Source of the DNA: Paenibacillus elgii NBRC 100335
GTDB lineage: Bacteria; Bacillota; Bacilli; Paenibacillales; NBRC-103111
Reading direction: 5' to 3'
Length of the DNA stretch: 64,000 nt
Assembly (NCBI RefSeq): GCF_004000865.1
Contig: NZ_BIMB01000016.1
Location: 1-64,000 of the forward strand
Part shown: positions 16,917-25,017 of the stretch, piece after piece
How the letters are laid out: each line of letters opens with the position of its first letter
Position numbering within the stretch: position 1 is the first letter of the stretch
Made by a program: the position numbers and the translations under genes
The notes under the pieces: model-generated
What the model saw: only the letters and a program-made list of their open reading frames with translations
Databases searched by the model: none
What the model was told of the DNA's origin: nothing

Positions 16917-17029
16917 GCTGCAATCCTCGCTTTCATGTTTAATGAACATTTGTTGTATAAATAACGTTTGTTGATTACAATTACGATAGCATCCGGCGAA
17001 ACACCGGATCAATCGGTAATATTTTTGAT

Positions 17030-17049
17030 TTTGTTGAGTATTCAACAAA
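17030..17049. promoter_or_regulatory. Palindromic operator between reductase and TetR genes
   Basis: TTTGTTGA-GTAT-TCAACAAA is an inverted repeat with perfect eight-base arms, 40 bases before the TetR start. TTTGTTG half-sites recur near 16949 and 16967 closer to the reductase gene. It is the likely binding site of the TetR protein controlling both genes. Confidence 0.6.
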
Positions 17050-17089
17050 TGCGCTCGGATTGTTTATAAATAAGCGGGGAGACAGAGCT

Positions 17090-17650
17090 ATGGACAGACG
17101 AATTATAAAAACGAGGCAGGCCATTATGGAAGCTTTTGTCGGGCTAATGGAGGAGCAAAGCTTTGAGAAGATCACGATTCACGCAATCGCGGACCGGGCA
17201 AATGTAAACCGGGGGACCGTCTATTTGCACTTTACGGATAAGTACGATCTGCTAGACCAGTGCATCGAGACGTACTTGCAGTTATTATATGAAAGCTGCA
17301 TGCCTGACGGGGACCCAAGCATAGTGGCTGCAAATGCTTTACTGCTTCGCACGTTCGAATTTTTGGAGCGTCACGCCTCCATCTACTCCACGCTCATAAC
17401 GAGCAAGGGGATACCAGCCTTCCGAAAGCGGATGATCGCGATGATGGAGCGGGGCATCGAGGAGCATATCAAAAGCTGCGGCCTCAGCCCGGGCCTAAAC
17501 CGGGAAATCCTCGTCCAATTTCTGGCTGCCGCGGTCGCCGGTCTGGTGGAATGGTGGATTGTTCAATCGATGCCTTACACTCCTAAGGAAATGGTGGAAC
17601 AATTGATGCTGATCCTGGAGCGGAATTTGATCCTGCCGGAGCAGCCTTGA
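17090..17650 (+). CDS. TetR/AcrR-family transcriptional regulator
   Basis: 186 residues. The N-terminal helix-turn-helix is DRRIIKTRQAIMEAFVGLMEEQSFEKITIHAIADRANVNRGTVYLHFTDKYDLL; a ligand domain of TetR_C type follows (LLRTFEFLERHASIYSTLI, VEWWIVQSMPYTPKEMVEQL). The start at 17090 follows GGGGAG; an in-frame ATG ten codons earlier lacks a ribosome site. Transcribed away from the ketopantoate-reductase-like gene, with a 20-base palindrome between them, so it probably represses that gene and itself. Confidence 0.88.
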   Translation: MDRRIIKTRQAIMEAFVGLMEEQSFEKITIHAIADRANVNRGTVYLHFTDKYDLLDQCIETYLQLLYESCMPDGDPSIVAANALLLRTFEFLERHASIYSTLITSKGIPAFRKRMIAMMERGIEEHIKSCGLSPGLNREILVQFLAAAVAGLVEWWIVQSMPYTPKEMVEQLMLILERNLILPEQP

Positions 17651-17717
17651 TGGGGATCATTTTATTGAATTTAATTTGAATGGAAGCCCAATCTTTTTTT
17701 GCATCGCAGAAAAAATA

Positions 17718-17757
17718 TGATAACCGGTTGACATACGATATGACAACCGGTTATCAT
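17718..17757 (+). promoter_or_regulatory. Promoter with paired LacI-type operators, head of the sugar locus
   Basis: TTGACA (17728-17733) and TATCAT (17752-17757) with 18-base spacing. Each box overlaps an AACCGGTT palindrome (17722-17729 and 17745-17752), and together they form an inverted repeat TGATAACCGGTTG / CAACCGGTTATCA. The central CG is typical of LacI-family operators. A related 16-base site lies at 22049. One of the two LacI proteins of the locus is the obvious candidate repressor. Confidence 0.75.
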
Positions 17758-17812
17758 AAATGTGAAACAAGGATGAATGCGCATTCAAAAACGATAGTTA
17801 GGGGGAAAAATT

Positions 17813-19150
17813 TTGAAAATTAAAAAGAGCATTACATTGGGAATTTGTTCTGTTTTATTGCTTTCTTCATTGGCAGCTTGCTCCAAAAACGAGACTTCAA
17901 GCCCTTCGGCGGAAGCGACCAAACAGACCAAAGACGTTAAGATCACTTTCTTTAATACTTCAGCCGAAGTAAACAATGTATTTGAGGACCTGTTTAAAAC
18001 GTATCATGAGCTGAATCCCAATGTGAGCATAGAATTGATTCCGACGCCAATCGGCGGAGGACAGCTGGAGAAATTTCAATCGTTATTAGCTTCCGGCAGC
18101 CCGGCCACGATCGCCAATCTTGACCCGGCAACCATTTTACAATTTAAAGACAAGTTTGCGGACCTGGAGTCGGAGAAAGCGAAATACGAAAAGCTAACGA
18201 AGCAAGGAGCGGTTGACGGAGCTCTGCTGGACGGAAAATTCCTTGGCGTTCCATGGACTGCCCAGGGATACGGCTTGCTATATAACAAAAGAGTTGTAGA
18301 AGAGGCGATCGGGGGAACCTTTGATCCGGCCTCTGTGAAAACCCGCAATGACTTGGAAGCGTTGTTTAAGAAAATTGAAGCCTCCGGCAAGGCTCCGGTG
18401 ATGATTCACGGAGCGGATTGGTCCTTGGGCGCTCACTATCTGGGATTGGCCTATTCATTGCCATCGAAAAACGTGGATGAGAACCGCAAATTCGTAGAGA
18501 GCCTGAAAAAGGGCGATATCCAATTGGCGAACAATCCTCAATTTAGCGGATTGATGGATACCTTCGACTTGTTGAAGAAATACAATGCGAGAAAAAATGA
18601 CCCACTTGTTGCAGACTACATGAAAGACAGCGGGGATTTCGCAAAAGGCAACACGGCGTTCTACTTCATGGGAGATTGGACTTGGTCTGTCATCGGAACG
18701 TTAGAAGGACGAGACAAAGAGTTTGGCATGATTCCGGTGCCGATTAGCAATAATCCGACGGACTACGGCAATACGCAAGTAGCCTATAGCGAACCGAAGT
18801 TGTTGGCTGTTGATAAATCGGGGTCTACTCCCGAGCAGCAAAATGCGGCCAAAGCGTTCATCGAATGGATGGTGACAAGCGAGCAGGGGCAATCGGCGAT
18901 CGTTAACAAAATGGGTCTCTCCATGCCTTACAAGGAGGTAAAGGTAAAGGGTACGAATGTGATATCCGATGCCGTAACCAAATATGTAGATCAAGGACAA
19001 GTTATTAATATCGGAGTCATTAACTATCTTCCGACAGACTGGTGGTCGAAGACGGGAGCGTCTATGCAAAAATATTTGGTAGGAAAGATCGATCGCAAGG
19101 GACTGGCGGATGAAGTTCAAATGTATTGGAAATCATATTCCGGGAAATAA
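17813..19150 (+). CDS. ABC transporter sugar-binding lipoprotein (first paralogue)
   Basis: 445 residues with a TTG start preceded by GGGGG. The signal peptide ends in LAAC, a good lipobox, so the protein is a membrane-anchored extracellular binding protein of family 1. Landmarks are KDVKITFFNTSAEV, FLGVPWTAQGYGLLYNKRVVEEA, GNTAFYFMGDWTWSV and FIEWMVTSEQGQSAIVNKMG. It is the first gene of the locus and is followed by two permease genes, giving a complete CUT1-type importer apart from the ATPase. A close paralogue lies at 28347, sharing long identical stretches in the middle. Confidence 0.93.
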   Translation: MKIKKSITLGICSVLLLSSLAACSKNETSSPSAEATKQTKDVKITFFNTSAEVNNVFEDLFKTYHELNPNVSIELIPTPIGGGQLEKFQSLLASGSPATIANLDPATILQFKDKFADLESEKAKYEKLTKQGAVDGALLDGKFLGVPWTAQGYGLLYNKRVVEEAIGGTFDPASVKTRNDLEALFKKIEASGKAPVMIHGADWSLGAHYLGLAYSLPSKNVDENRKFVESLKKGDIQLANNPQFSGLMDTFDLLKKYNARKNDPLVADYMKDSGDFAKGNTAFYFMGDWTWSVIGTLEGRDKEFGMIPVPISNNPTDYGNTQVAYSEPKLLAVDKSGSTPEQQNAAKAFIEWMVTSEQGQSAIVNKMGLSMPYKEVKVKGTNVISDAVTKYVDQGQVINIGVINYLPTDWWSKTGASMQKYLVGKIDRKGLADEVQMYWKSYSGK

Positions 19151-19187
19151 AGGAATTTAAAATCCTGGTTGTAAAGGGTGCGGCATC

Positions 19188-20069
19188 ATGAAGAAAAACA
19201 TATTTATAAGGAATGCAGGAATATTTTTGCTATTTGGGGCTCCTTCCATTTTTGCGTTTGCTGCTGTTGTCCTGATCCCGTTTCTGGTTGGATTATATTT
19301 GACGTTTACGAATTGGGATGTACGAACGACCAGCAGTTCATTCATTGGTTTGACTAATTACGCAAAGGTGTTTCATGATAACGTATTTCTTACCCAATTA
19401 TGGTTTACCGTCAAATATGCGTTATGTACCGTATTGATCTCCAATATCGTGGCTTTCTTCATCGCGCTGGCGTTGACTAGAGGTGTGAAAGGGGAGAAAT
19501 GGCTTCGGACGGGATTTTTTACACCGAATTTGATCGGCGGAATCGTACTGGGTTATTTATGGCAGACTCTATTCTCGCAAGTATTGCCGTATCTGGGCAA
19601 TAAATACGGATGGTCCCTGTTTCAATCGTCTTGGCTGACCGATACGGATACGGCCTTTTGGGCGCTTGTCATTGCAACGGCTTGGCAATTGGTCGGTTAT
19701 CTTATGCTCATTTATATAGCCGGCTTCTCGGGTGTTCCTAATGACGTATTGGAAGCCGCCAGTATGGATGGAGCGAACAACGCTACGATACTTCGCAGAA
19801 TCATTTTGCCGCTTTCGATTCCCGCAATCGTCATAAGCATTTTCATTTCCATTTCGCGGTCATTTTTAGCTTATGATATAAATCTGGCTTTAACCAAAGG
19901 CGGACCGTTCCATTCGACCGAGATGGCCTCGTACCATATCGTTCAAAAAGCGTTTCTGTCTAATCAATTTGGAATGGGCCAGGCCGAAGCGGTTGTCTTG
20001 TTTGCCGTCATAGCGTTGCTTGCGCTTACTCAATCCTACCTGCTGAAGAAACTGGAGGTCGAATCATGA
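19188..20069 (+). CDS. Sugar ABC transporter permease (MalF/UgpA type)
   Basis: 293 residues, six membrane segments. The cytoplasmic EAA loop that contacts the ATPase is DVLEAASMDGANNATILRRIILPLSIPAI (about 188-216). The N terminus FLLFGAPSIFAFAAVVLIPFLVGLYLTFTNWDV matches MalF-like permeases without the large periplasmic loop. Its stop overlaps the next permease by ATGA. Confidence 0.93.
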   Translation: MKKNIFIRNAGIFLLFGAPSIFAFAAVVLIPFLVGLYLTFTNWDVRTTSSSFIGLTNYAKVFHDNVFLTQLWFTVKYALCTVLISNIVAFFIALALTRGVKGEKWLRTGFFTPNLIGGIVLGYLWQTLFSQVLPYLGNKYGWSLFQSSWLTDTDTAFWALVIATAWQLVGYLMLIYIAGFSGVPNDVLEAASMDGANNATILRRIILPLSIPAIVISIFISISRSFLAYDINLALTKGGPFHSTEMASYHIVQKAFLSNQFGMGQAEAVVLFAVIALLALTQSYLLKKLEVES

Positions 20070-20893
20070 ACCGTGCCGGGCAATCAACCTCACAAATCAA
20101 ATCAGCATTGCTGTATATTCTTTTATTCGTATTTTTAACTCCCTTTTTACTGGTCGTCATGAATTCTTTCAAAAAGACACAGCAGTTTGTGGAAAATCCT
20201 TTGTCTCCCCCTAAAGCCCTGCTTTTCGGAAACTATATCAGCGCGTATAAAAGTATGGACTTTATGCAAGGATTTCTGAATTCTCTCGTTATTACGGCGG
20301 TTGCCGTTTTCATCATTCTTATTTTCTCGTCAATGACAGGTTATTTGTTCGTTCGCTTCAAATGGAAGCTAAACGCCATACTATTTTTTATCATGCTGGC
20401 ATCCATGGCGCTTCCGTTCCAGGTCATCATGATCCCGCTGGTCATGTTGTACGGAAAGCTGGACCTGTTGAATATGAAAGCAACTTTGCTGTTTATGTAT
20501 CTCGGGTTTGGTGTACCGTTCGGCGTATTTACGTTCCACGGGTTCATCAAAGGGATTCCTTATGAATTGGAAGAATCGGCTTTTATTGAGGGGAGCTCAA
20601 GGCTGCGAACGTTTTTCCAGATTATTTTGCCGCTGCTGAGACCGGTTTTCGTAACGCTAATCGTTTTGGATGTGCTCTGGATTTGGAACGATTATTTGTT
20701 GCCCAGCCTGGTTTTGCTGTCGCCGGAACAGAGAACGCTGCCTCTCTCTACGTTTTCTTTTTTCTCGTCTTACTCCGTTGATTACGGTCCCTTGATGGCA
20801 GGATTGGTTATGACGATTATACCGGTGCTGATTTTATATCTTTTTCTTCAAAAACAGATCGTCAAAGGAATTACGGAGGGGGCCCTGAAATAA
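20066..20893 (+). CDS. Sugar ABC transporter permease (MalG/UgpE type)
   Basis: 275 residues, six membrane segments. EAA loop: PYELEESAFIEGSSRLRTFFQIILPLLRPV (about 164-193). Near the N terminus, LVVMNSFKKTQQFVENP is the usual MalG-type opening. Overlaps the first permease by four bases. No ATPase gene follows; Bacillales commonly power such importers with one shared ATPase (MsmX) encoded elsewhere. Confidence 0.93.
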   Translation: MNRAGQSTSQIKSALLYILLFVFLTPFLLVVMNSFKKTQQFVENPLSPPKALLFGNYISAYKSMDFMQGFLNSLVITAVAVFIILIFSSMTGYLFVRFKWKLNAILFFIMLASMALPFQVIMIPLVMLYGKLDLLNMKATLLFMYLGFGVPFGVFTFHGFIKGIPYELEESAFIEGSSRLRTFFQIILPLLRPVFVTLIVLDVLWIWNDYLLPSLVLLSPEQRTLPLSTFSFFSSYSVDYGPLMAGLVMTIIPVLILYLFLQKQIVKGITEGALK

Positions 20894-20914
20894 AATCCCC
20901 GTCCGCTTTCGAGG

Positions 20915-20943
20915 CTGAAAATGCGATAAAAAAAGTGTATAAT
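20915..20943 (+). promoter_or_regulatory. Probable promoter of the first lacI-type gene
   Basis: CTGAAA-17-TATAAT 30 bases before the first LacI gene. The -10 is consensus, the -35 moderate. This suggests regulator expression separate from the importer operon. Confidence 0.5.
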
Positions 20944-20971
20944 TGCCTTAAAAAAGTTAAGGTGTGCATCT

Positions 20972-21961
20972 ATGCCTAAAATCGAAGATGTAGCTGCGAA
21001 AGCAGGGGTTTCGGTAACAACGGTCTCCCGCGTGCTCAATAACCGGGGATATATCAGCCAAGCGACACGGGATAAGGTAGCTCAGGCAATGAAGGAGCTA
21101 AATTATCAGCCGAATGAAATGGCTCGTTCTTTGTTTAGAAAAAAATCGAATATGATCGGTCTGATTATTCCTACAGTAGCTCATCCTTTTTTTAGCGAGC
21201 TGGTTTATCAGCTTGAGTATTATGCCGATCAAAAAGGGTATAAAGTGCTGCTATGCAATTCCAATCGCGATATTTCGAAAGAACGCAAGTATATCGACAT
21301 GCTGAAAAAGAATCAAGTGGACGCCATCGTTATGGGAAGCAATGTGCAGGACGTCAAGCACTATCTCAATTTAAATTTGCCGATCATCTCATTTGATCGT
21401 ACGGTTGCCAATAATATTCCTATCGTTACTTCCGATAATTATATGGGAGGCAGACTCGCATCCCGATTATTAATCGACAAGGGCTGCCGCAAGCTGGCGC
21501 ATATTTCTGGCGGAGTAGGCGGGCCGAATCACGCCGCATTGCTGGCGAGCAAGAGATTTCAAGGATTCAGGGACGAGCTTACGGATACCGGAATCGAACA
21601 TGTTAGCTTGGAGCTGGAGCTTACCGGTTTAGGCGATAAGCGAAATGTGGATGAGCTTGTGCGATTTTTTCAAGAGCATCCGGATGCGGACGGAGTATTT
21701 GCCACCAGCGACGTCCTGGCTGCCTTGGTCATTCAAGCTTGTCATCAATTAAAGAAAACAATCCCGCAAGAAATGAAAATTATCGGGTATGACGATGTGG
21801 GAATCGCATCCTTGGTATGGCCCCGCCTGACATCCATAAGGCAGCCTATTCGGGAAATGAGCGAATGCGCCATTGAATTGATTGCAAAGCTGCTCCAAGG
21901 GGAAGAGGTCTCTATGATAAATTCGTTTCCGGTCACGCTCATACAGCGGGATACGACGTGA
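20972..21961 (+). CDS. LacI-family transcriptional regulator (first)
   Basis: 329 residues. DNA-binding part: KIEDVAAKAGVSVTTVSRVLNNRGYISQATRDKV, hinge PNEMARSLFRKKSNMIGLIIP, then a periplasmic-binding-protein-like effector domain (SDNYMGGRLASRLLIDKGCRKLAHISG; DGVFATSDVLAALVIQAC; VWPRLTSIRQPIREM). Effector is probably the imported sugar or a phosphorylated product. It is about half identical by eye to the second LacI at 23005, so one copy probably arose by duplication. The 16-base palindrome at 22049 lies downstream of it, before the deacetylase gene. Confidence 0.93.
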   Translation: MPKIEDVAAKAGVSVTTVSRVLNNRGYISQATRDKVAQAMKELNYQPNEMARSLFRKKSNMIGLIIPTVAHPFFSELVYQLEYYADQKGYKVLLCNSNRDISKERKYIDMLKKNQVDAIVMGSNVQDVKHYLNLNLPIISFDRTVANNIPIVTSDNYMGGRLASRLLIDKGCRKLAHISGGVGGPNHAALLASKRFQGFRDELTDTGIEHVSLELELTGLGDKRNVDELVRFFQEHPDADGVFATSDVLAALVIQACHQLKKTIPQEMKIIGYDDVGIASLVWPRLTSIRQPIREMSECAIELIAKLLQGEEVSMINSFPVTLIQRDTT

Positions 21962-22048
21962 ATTTTCGAATGGGAATTTAACGAGCGATGAACAAAATAG
22001 CGGGCGCGTGGCTTCGGGACAGAAGCCGGCATCCGGTTGTGCCCTTAA

Positions 22049-22064
22049 TGTCAACCGGTTGACA
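22049..22064. promoter_or_regulatory. LacI-type operator upstream of the deacetylase gene
   Basis: TGTCAACCGGTTGACA is a perfect 16-base palindrome and shares the AACCGGTTGACA block with the promoter at 17722. Its right half supplies a TTGACA -35 box, but the -10 region 17 bases on is poor, so promoter activity is less certain than operator identity. Confidence 0.7.
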
Positions 22065-22129
22065 CACGATTGCGTCATTGCTGTCCCAAAATCAATCTTA
22101 ACATCGAGGATCGAAATGGGGAGTGAACC

Positions 22130-22957
22130 GTGCTTCGGGAATCGAATGGAAGGGAGCCCGCCATCCGGCTCATAACCAGAGCGGACGATTGCGGCAGCTC
22201 TCATTCGGCTAATGTAGGCATCGCAGAGTCTTTAAAAGCCGGATTTATAAAAAATGTCTCTTTAATGGCTCCTTGCCGCTTTATCGAAGAAGCCGCAGAA
22301 ATGCTGATCGGACATGAAGATGTTTGCTTTGGTTTGCATGCGACTTTGAACGCGGAATGGGATCAAGTAAAGTGGGGGCCCGTTCTGCCGATTTCACAAG
22401 TCTCTACCTTAGTCGACGAGAACGGAATGTTTACGTCTTCTCCGCAAGTATTTGAGGCGCAAAAGCCTGATTTGGACGAGATCATGCTGGAGATTCAGGC
22501 ACAGCTGGACAAGCTTAGACGGCTGGGGTTCCGAATCGCTTATGTCGATACCCACATGTTTCCGGAGTACCATGTGCCCGGTATGGAAGATCGAATGATG
22601 GAATGGGCGGATAAAGAGGGATTGTTATACTGGAACCGTTTTTGCTCTTCTTTACGACGGGTAGAAGAAACGGATCATCTTATTGATGATATCGTTTCGC
22701 GCCTTAAAGCCGCTGATAAGGGACAATATTTAGTTGTCGGTCATCCGGCGATCGATACTTGCGAAATGAGAATGCTGGGGAATAAACACATTTCCGGGGA
22801 TGAGCTTGCCGCCGGCAGAGTGTTGGAGGCGAGGCTTTTCACCGATCCGCGAATCCTGCAGCTATGCAAGGAGAAAGGAATCGTTCCCATTCGATACGAC
22901 GAAGCGTCCGTGATCACGGAGAGGCTGCCCCCGCTTGATGAATGGTTTTTCTTGTGA
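22130..22957 (+). CDS. ChbG/HpnK (YdjC)-family carbohydrate deacetylase
   Basis: 275 residues with a GTG start after GGGGAG. The family metal site is visible: LITRADDCGSSHSANVGI (Asp-Asp near 18-19, His near 24), FGLHATLNAEW (His near 70) and YVDTHMFPEYHVPGM (His near 136). YdjC/ChbG enzymes remove N-acetyl groups from chitooligosaccharides or other amino-sugar carbohydrates in the cytosol. In this locus it could deacetylate the imported glycoside. The gene sits between the two LacI genes, behind a LacI operator. Confidence 0.85.
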   Translation: MLRESNGREPAIRLITRADDCGSSHSANVGIAESLKAGFIKNVSLMAPCRFIEEAAEMLIGHEDVCFGLHATLNAEWDQVKWGPVLPISQVSTLVDENGMFTSSPQVFEAQKPDLDEIMLEIQAQLDKLRRLGFRIAYVDTHMFPEYHVPGMEDRMMEWADKEGLLYWNRFCSSLRRVEETDHLIDDIVSRLKAADKGQYLVVGHPAIDTCEMRMLGNKHISGDELAAGRVLEARLFTDPRILQLCKEKGIVPIRYDEASVITERLPPLDEWFFL

Positions 22958-23004
22958 CAGCACAAATCCAAAACGGCGGCTGTCTGATACAAGGAGGAGC
23001 TTTG

Positions 23005-23979
23005 ATGGCCGTTACGATAAAAGATATCGCAGAAAAAGTAGGGGTTTCGGTTACGACAATTTCCCGTGTGTTAAACAACCGGGGATATTTAAGCGACGAC
23101 CTGAAGAAAAAAGTGCACGAAGCCATGGAAGAGATGAACTACCAGCCTAACGAGCTGGCACGTTCATTATCGCGCAAAAAATCGAATGTTATTGGTCTCA
23201 TTATTCCAGACATCTCCCATCCGTTTTTTGGGCAAATCACAAAGCATATCGAGTATTACGCTTACAAGCACGGCTATAAGCTGATGCTCTGCAATTCTTT
23301 GCTTAATAAAAAAAAGGAGAAGGAGTATATCGATTTGCTGAGGGCCAGCCAAGTGGATGGAATTATTATGGGCAGTCACACGATGAGTGTGAAAGAATAT
23401 ACGTCGATCAAGCTTCCGCTGGTGACCCTGGATCGTCAAATTTCCAAATCCATTCCATGTATTTCGTCAGACAATTATAGCGGAGGCGTGCTGGCCACCA
23501 AACTGCTTCTTGGCAAAAAGTGCAGAAAAATCGCTTATTTAAGCGGAAACTTGCGGCTAAATCTATTGGCCAAACAGCGGCATGACGCATTCATTGAACA
23601 AGTGAGCGGCAAAGACGTCGGTTTTGTGGTTAAACAAACGGATTTGAACGGTTTTAAATATAAGGAATACGCAAATTTGGTTCGCGAATTATTTGAAGAA
23701 CATCCCGATATTGACGGCGTATTTGCAAGCAGCGATATTCTGGCGCTGCAGGTCATCAAGGAATGCCGGAGACGCGGCAAGGCCGTACCCGAGCATGTGA
23801 AGGTCGTAGGCTATGACGGAATTCAGATTGGCGGTACGGACGATTTGTCGACGGTAGAGCAGCCGGTCAAGAAGATGGGGGAATTGGCGGTCAAATACCT
23901 GCTTCGGCAAATTGCGGGCGAAGATATACCTCTGGAAACGATTCTTCCGGTTAAATTGTTGGAAAAGGGAACAACATAG
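23005..23979 (+). CDS. LacI-family transcriptional regulator (second)
   Basis: 324 residues from the ATG at 23005, which follows AAGGAGGAG; longer in-frame starts overlap the deacetylase gene. DNA-binding part VTIKDIAEKVGVSVTTISRVLNNRGYLSDDLKKKV and hinge PNELARSLSRKKSNVIGLIIP are nearly the same as in the first LacI, so the two proteins may bind similar AACCGGTT sites. The effector domain is more divergent (SDNYSGGVLATKLLLGKKCRKIAYLSG; GVFASSDILALQVIKEC), suggesting a different ligand. Confidence 0.93.
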   Translation: MAVTIKDIAEKVGVSVTTISRVLNNRGYLSDDLKKKVHEAMEEMNYQPNELARSLSRKKSNVIGLIIPDISHPFFGQITKHIEYYAYKHGYKLMLCNSLLNKKKEKEYIDLLRASQVDGIIMGSHTMSVKEYTSIKLPLVTLDRQISKSIPCISSDNYSGGVLATKLLLGKKCRKIAYLSGNLRLNLLAKQRHDAFIEQVSGKDVGFVVKQTDLNGFKYKEYANLVRELFEEHPDIDGVFASSDILALQVIKECRRRGKAVPEHVKVVGYDGIQIGGTDDLSTVEQPVKKMGELAVKYLLRQIAGEDIPLETILPVKLLEKGTT

Positions 23980-24050
23980 GTTCTTTTCTGAAAGAAGTGG
24001 ACTCGGTGTTTCCCGCAATTAAATTAACGTAGCCGCAGGAGGAAGTTATT

Positions 24051-25007
24051 GTGTTTGAATTTAAGCAGGTCTTGGATTTTGAGGATAGACAGAATGATGT
24101 ATTGATGGTGGGGGAGCTTCTGATCGATCTGATTTCCGCGGATTACGAAGATGCTTTTGAAGGAGCCGCATACCATAAGTTTTTTGGCGGATCGCCTGCG
24201 AATATCGCGATGAACGTCAAAAAATTAGGGGGCCGTTCGCAGATTGCGGCAGCCGTAGGAGAAGACAGATTAGGCATGTTTCTGATCAACCATTTGCGTA
24301 TAGCGGGGATTGAGCCGGAATACGTTGAAACCGTGGAAAATTCAACCAGTCTGGTCCTTCTTACAAAGAGCAAATCAACACCGGTCCCCGTCTTTTATCG
24401 AAGTGCGGACTATCAAATTTCCTATACTTCAAAGCTTGAAGAAGCCCTGCTCCGGTCAAAGATCTTGCATTTCTCTTGCTGGCCCATTTCCATGCTCCCG
24501 GCCCGCGATACGATCGGAAAAATGCTGGACCTTGCCGCAAAGCAAAACGTGCTGATCGGTTTTGACCCTAACTATCATCCGGTATTATGGCAACAGGGCG
24601 AAGATGGCGCAGCCTATGTAAAATCCATCATCGGTAAGGTCGATATCATTAAGCCGTCGGGCGACGATGCGGAAAGATTATTCGGCAAAGATACGCCCTA
24701 TAACCACATTAAGAAGTTTTTGAGTCTCGGCGCCAAGCTGGTGATCCTGACCCTGGGAAAGTACGGCGCTATCGTATCCAACGGAAGCGAGACCGTTACC
24801 TTCAAGACTCTGGCTACGGAGGTAGTGGATACGACCGGAGCGGGAGACGCGTTCTGGTCCGGATTTTATACGGCGCTGGTGAAAGGCTATTCCATTCACG
24901 AAGCCATTTCTCTCGGATTCGCCGTTAGCGCTTATAAGCTGAAATATACCGGCGCGGTGGTGGATTTGCCCGAACTCGAAGCGATCAAAAACTTATACGA
25001 ACTGTAG
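24051..25007 (+). CDS. PfkB-family carbohydrate kinase
   Basis: 318 residues, GTG start after AGGAGG. The PfkB pattern is complete: VGELLIDLIS at the start, FFGGSPANIAMNVKKLGG (about 44-61) and the anion-hole/catalytic stretch VDTTGAGDAFWSGFYTAL (about 262-279) with the base Asp. It resembles fructokinase and 5-dehydro-2-deoxygluconokinase groups. Next to a sucrose-phosphorylase-type enzyme, the simplest role is phosphorylation of the released ketose (fructose to fructose-6-phosphate), but the substrate is inferred. Eleven bases separate it from the phosphorylase gene. Confidence 0.88.
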   Translation: MFEFKQVLDFEDRQNDVLMVGELLIDLISADYEDAFEGAAYHKFFGGSPANIAMNVKKLGGRSQIAAAVGEDRLGMFLINHLRIAGIEPEYVETVENSTSLVLLTKSKSTPVPVFYRSADYQISYTSKLEEALLRSKILHFSCWPISMLPARDTIGKMLDLAAKQNVLIGFDPNYHPVLWQQGEDGAAYVKSIIGKVDIIKPSGDDAERLFGKDTPYNHIKKFLSLGAKLVILTLGKYGAIVSNGSETVTFKTLATEVVDTTGAGDAFWSGFYTALVKGYSIHEAISLGFAVSAYKLKYTGAVVDLPELEAIKNLYEL

Positions 25008-25017
25008 GAGGTTCCCA

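Noticed and set aside
17718-17733. CcpA cre site at the sugar-locus promoter
   Set aside because: The site is a 16-base AACCGGTT palindrome, two bases longer between TG and CA than a cre box, and is repeated with LacI genes nearby.
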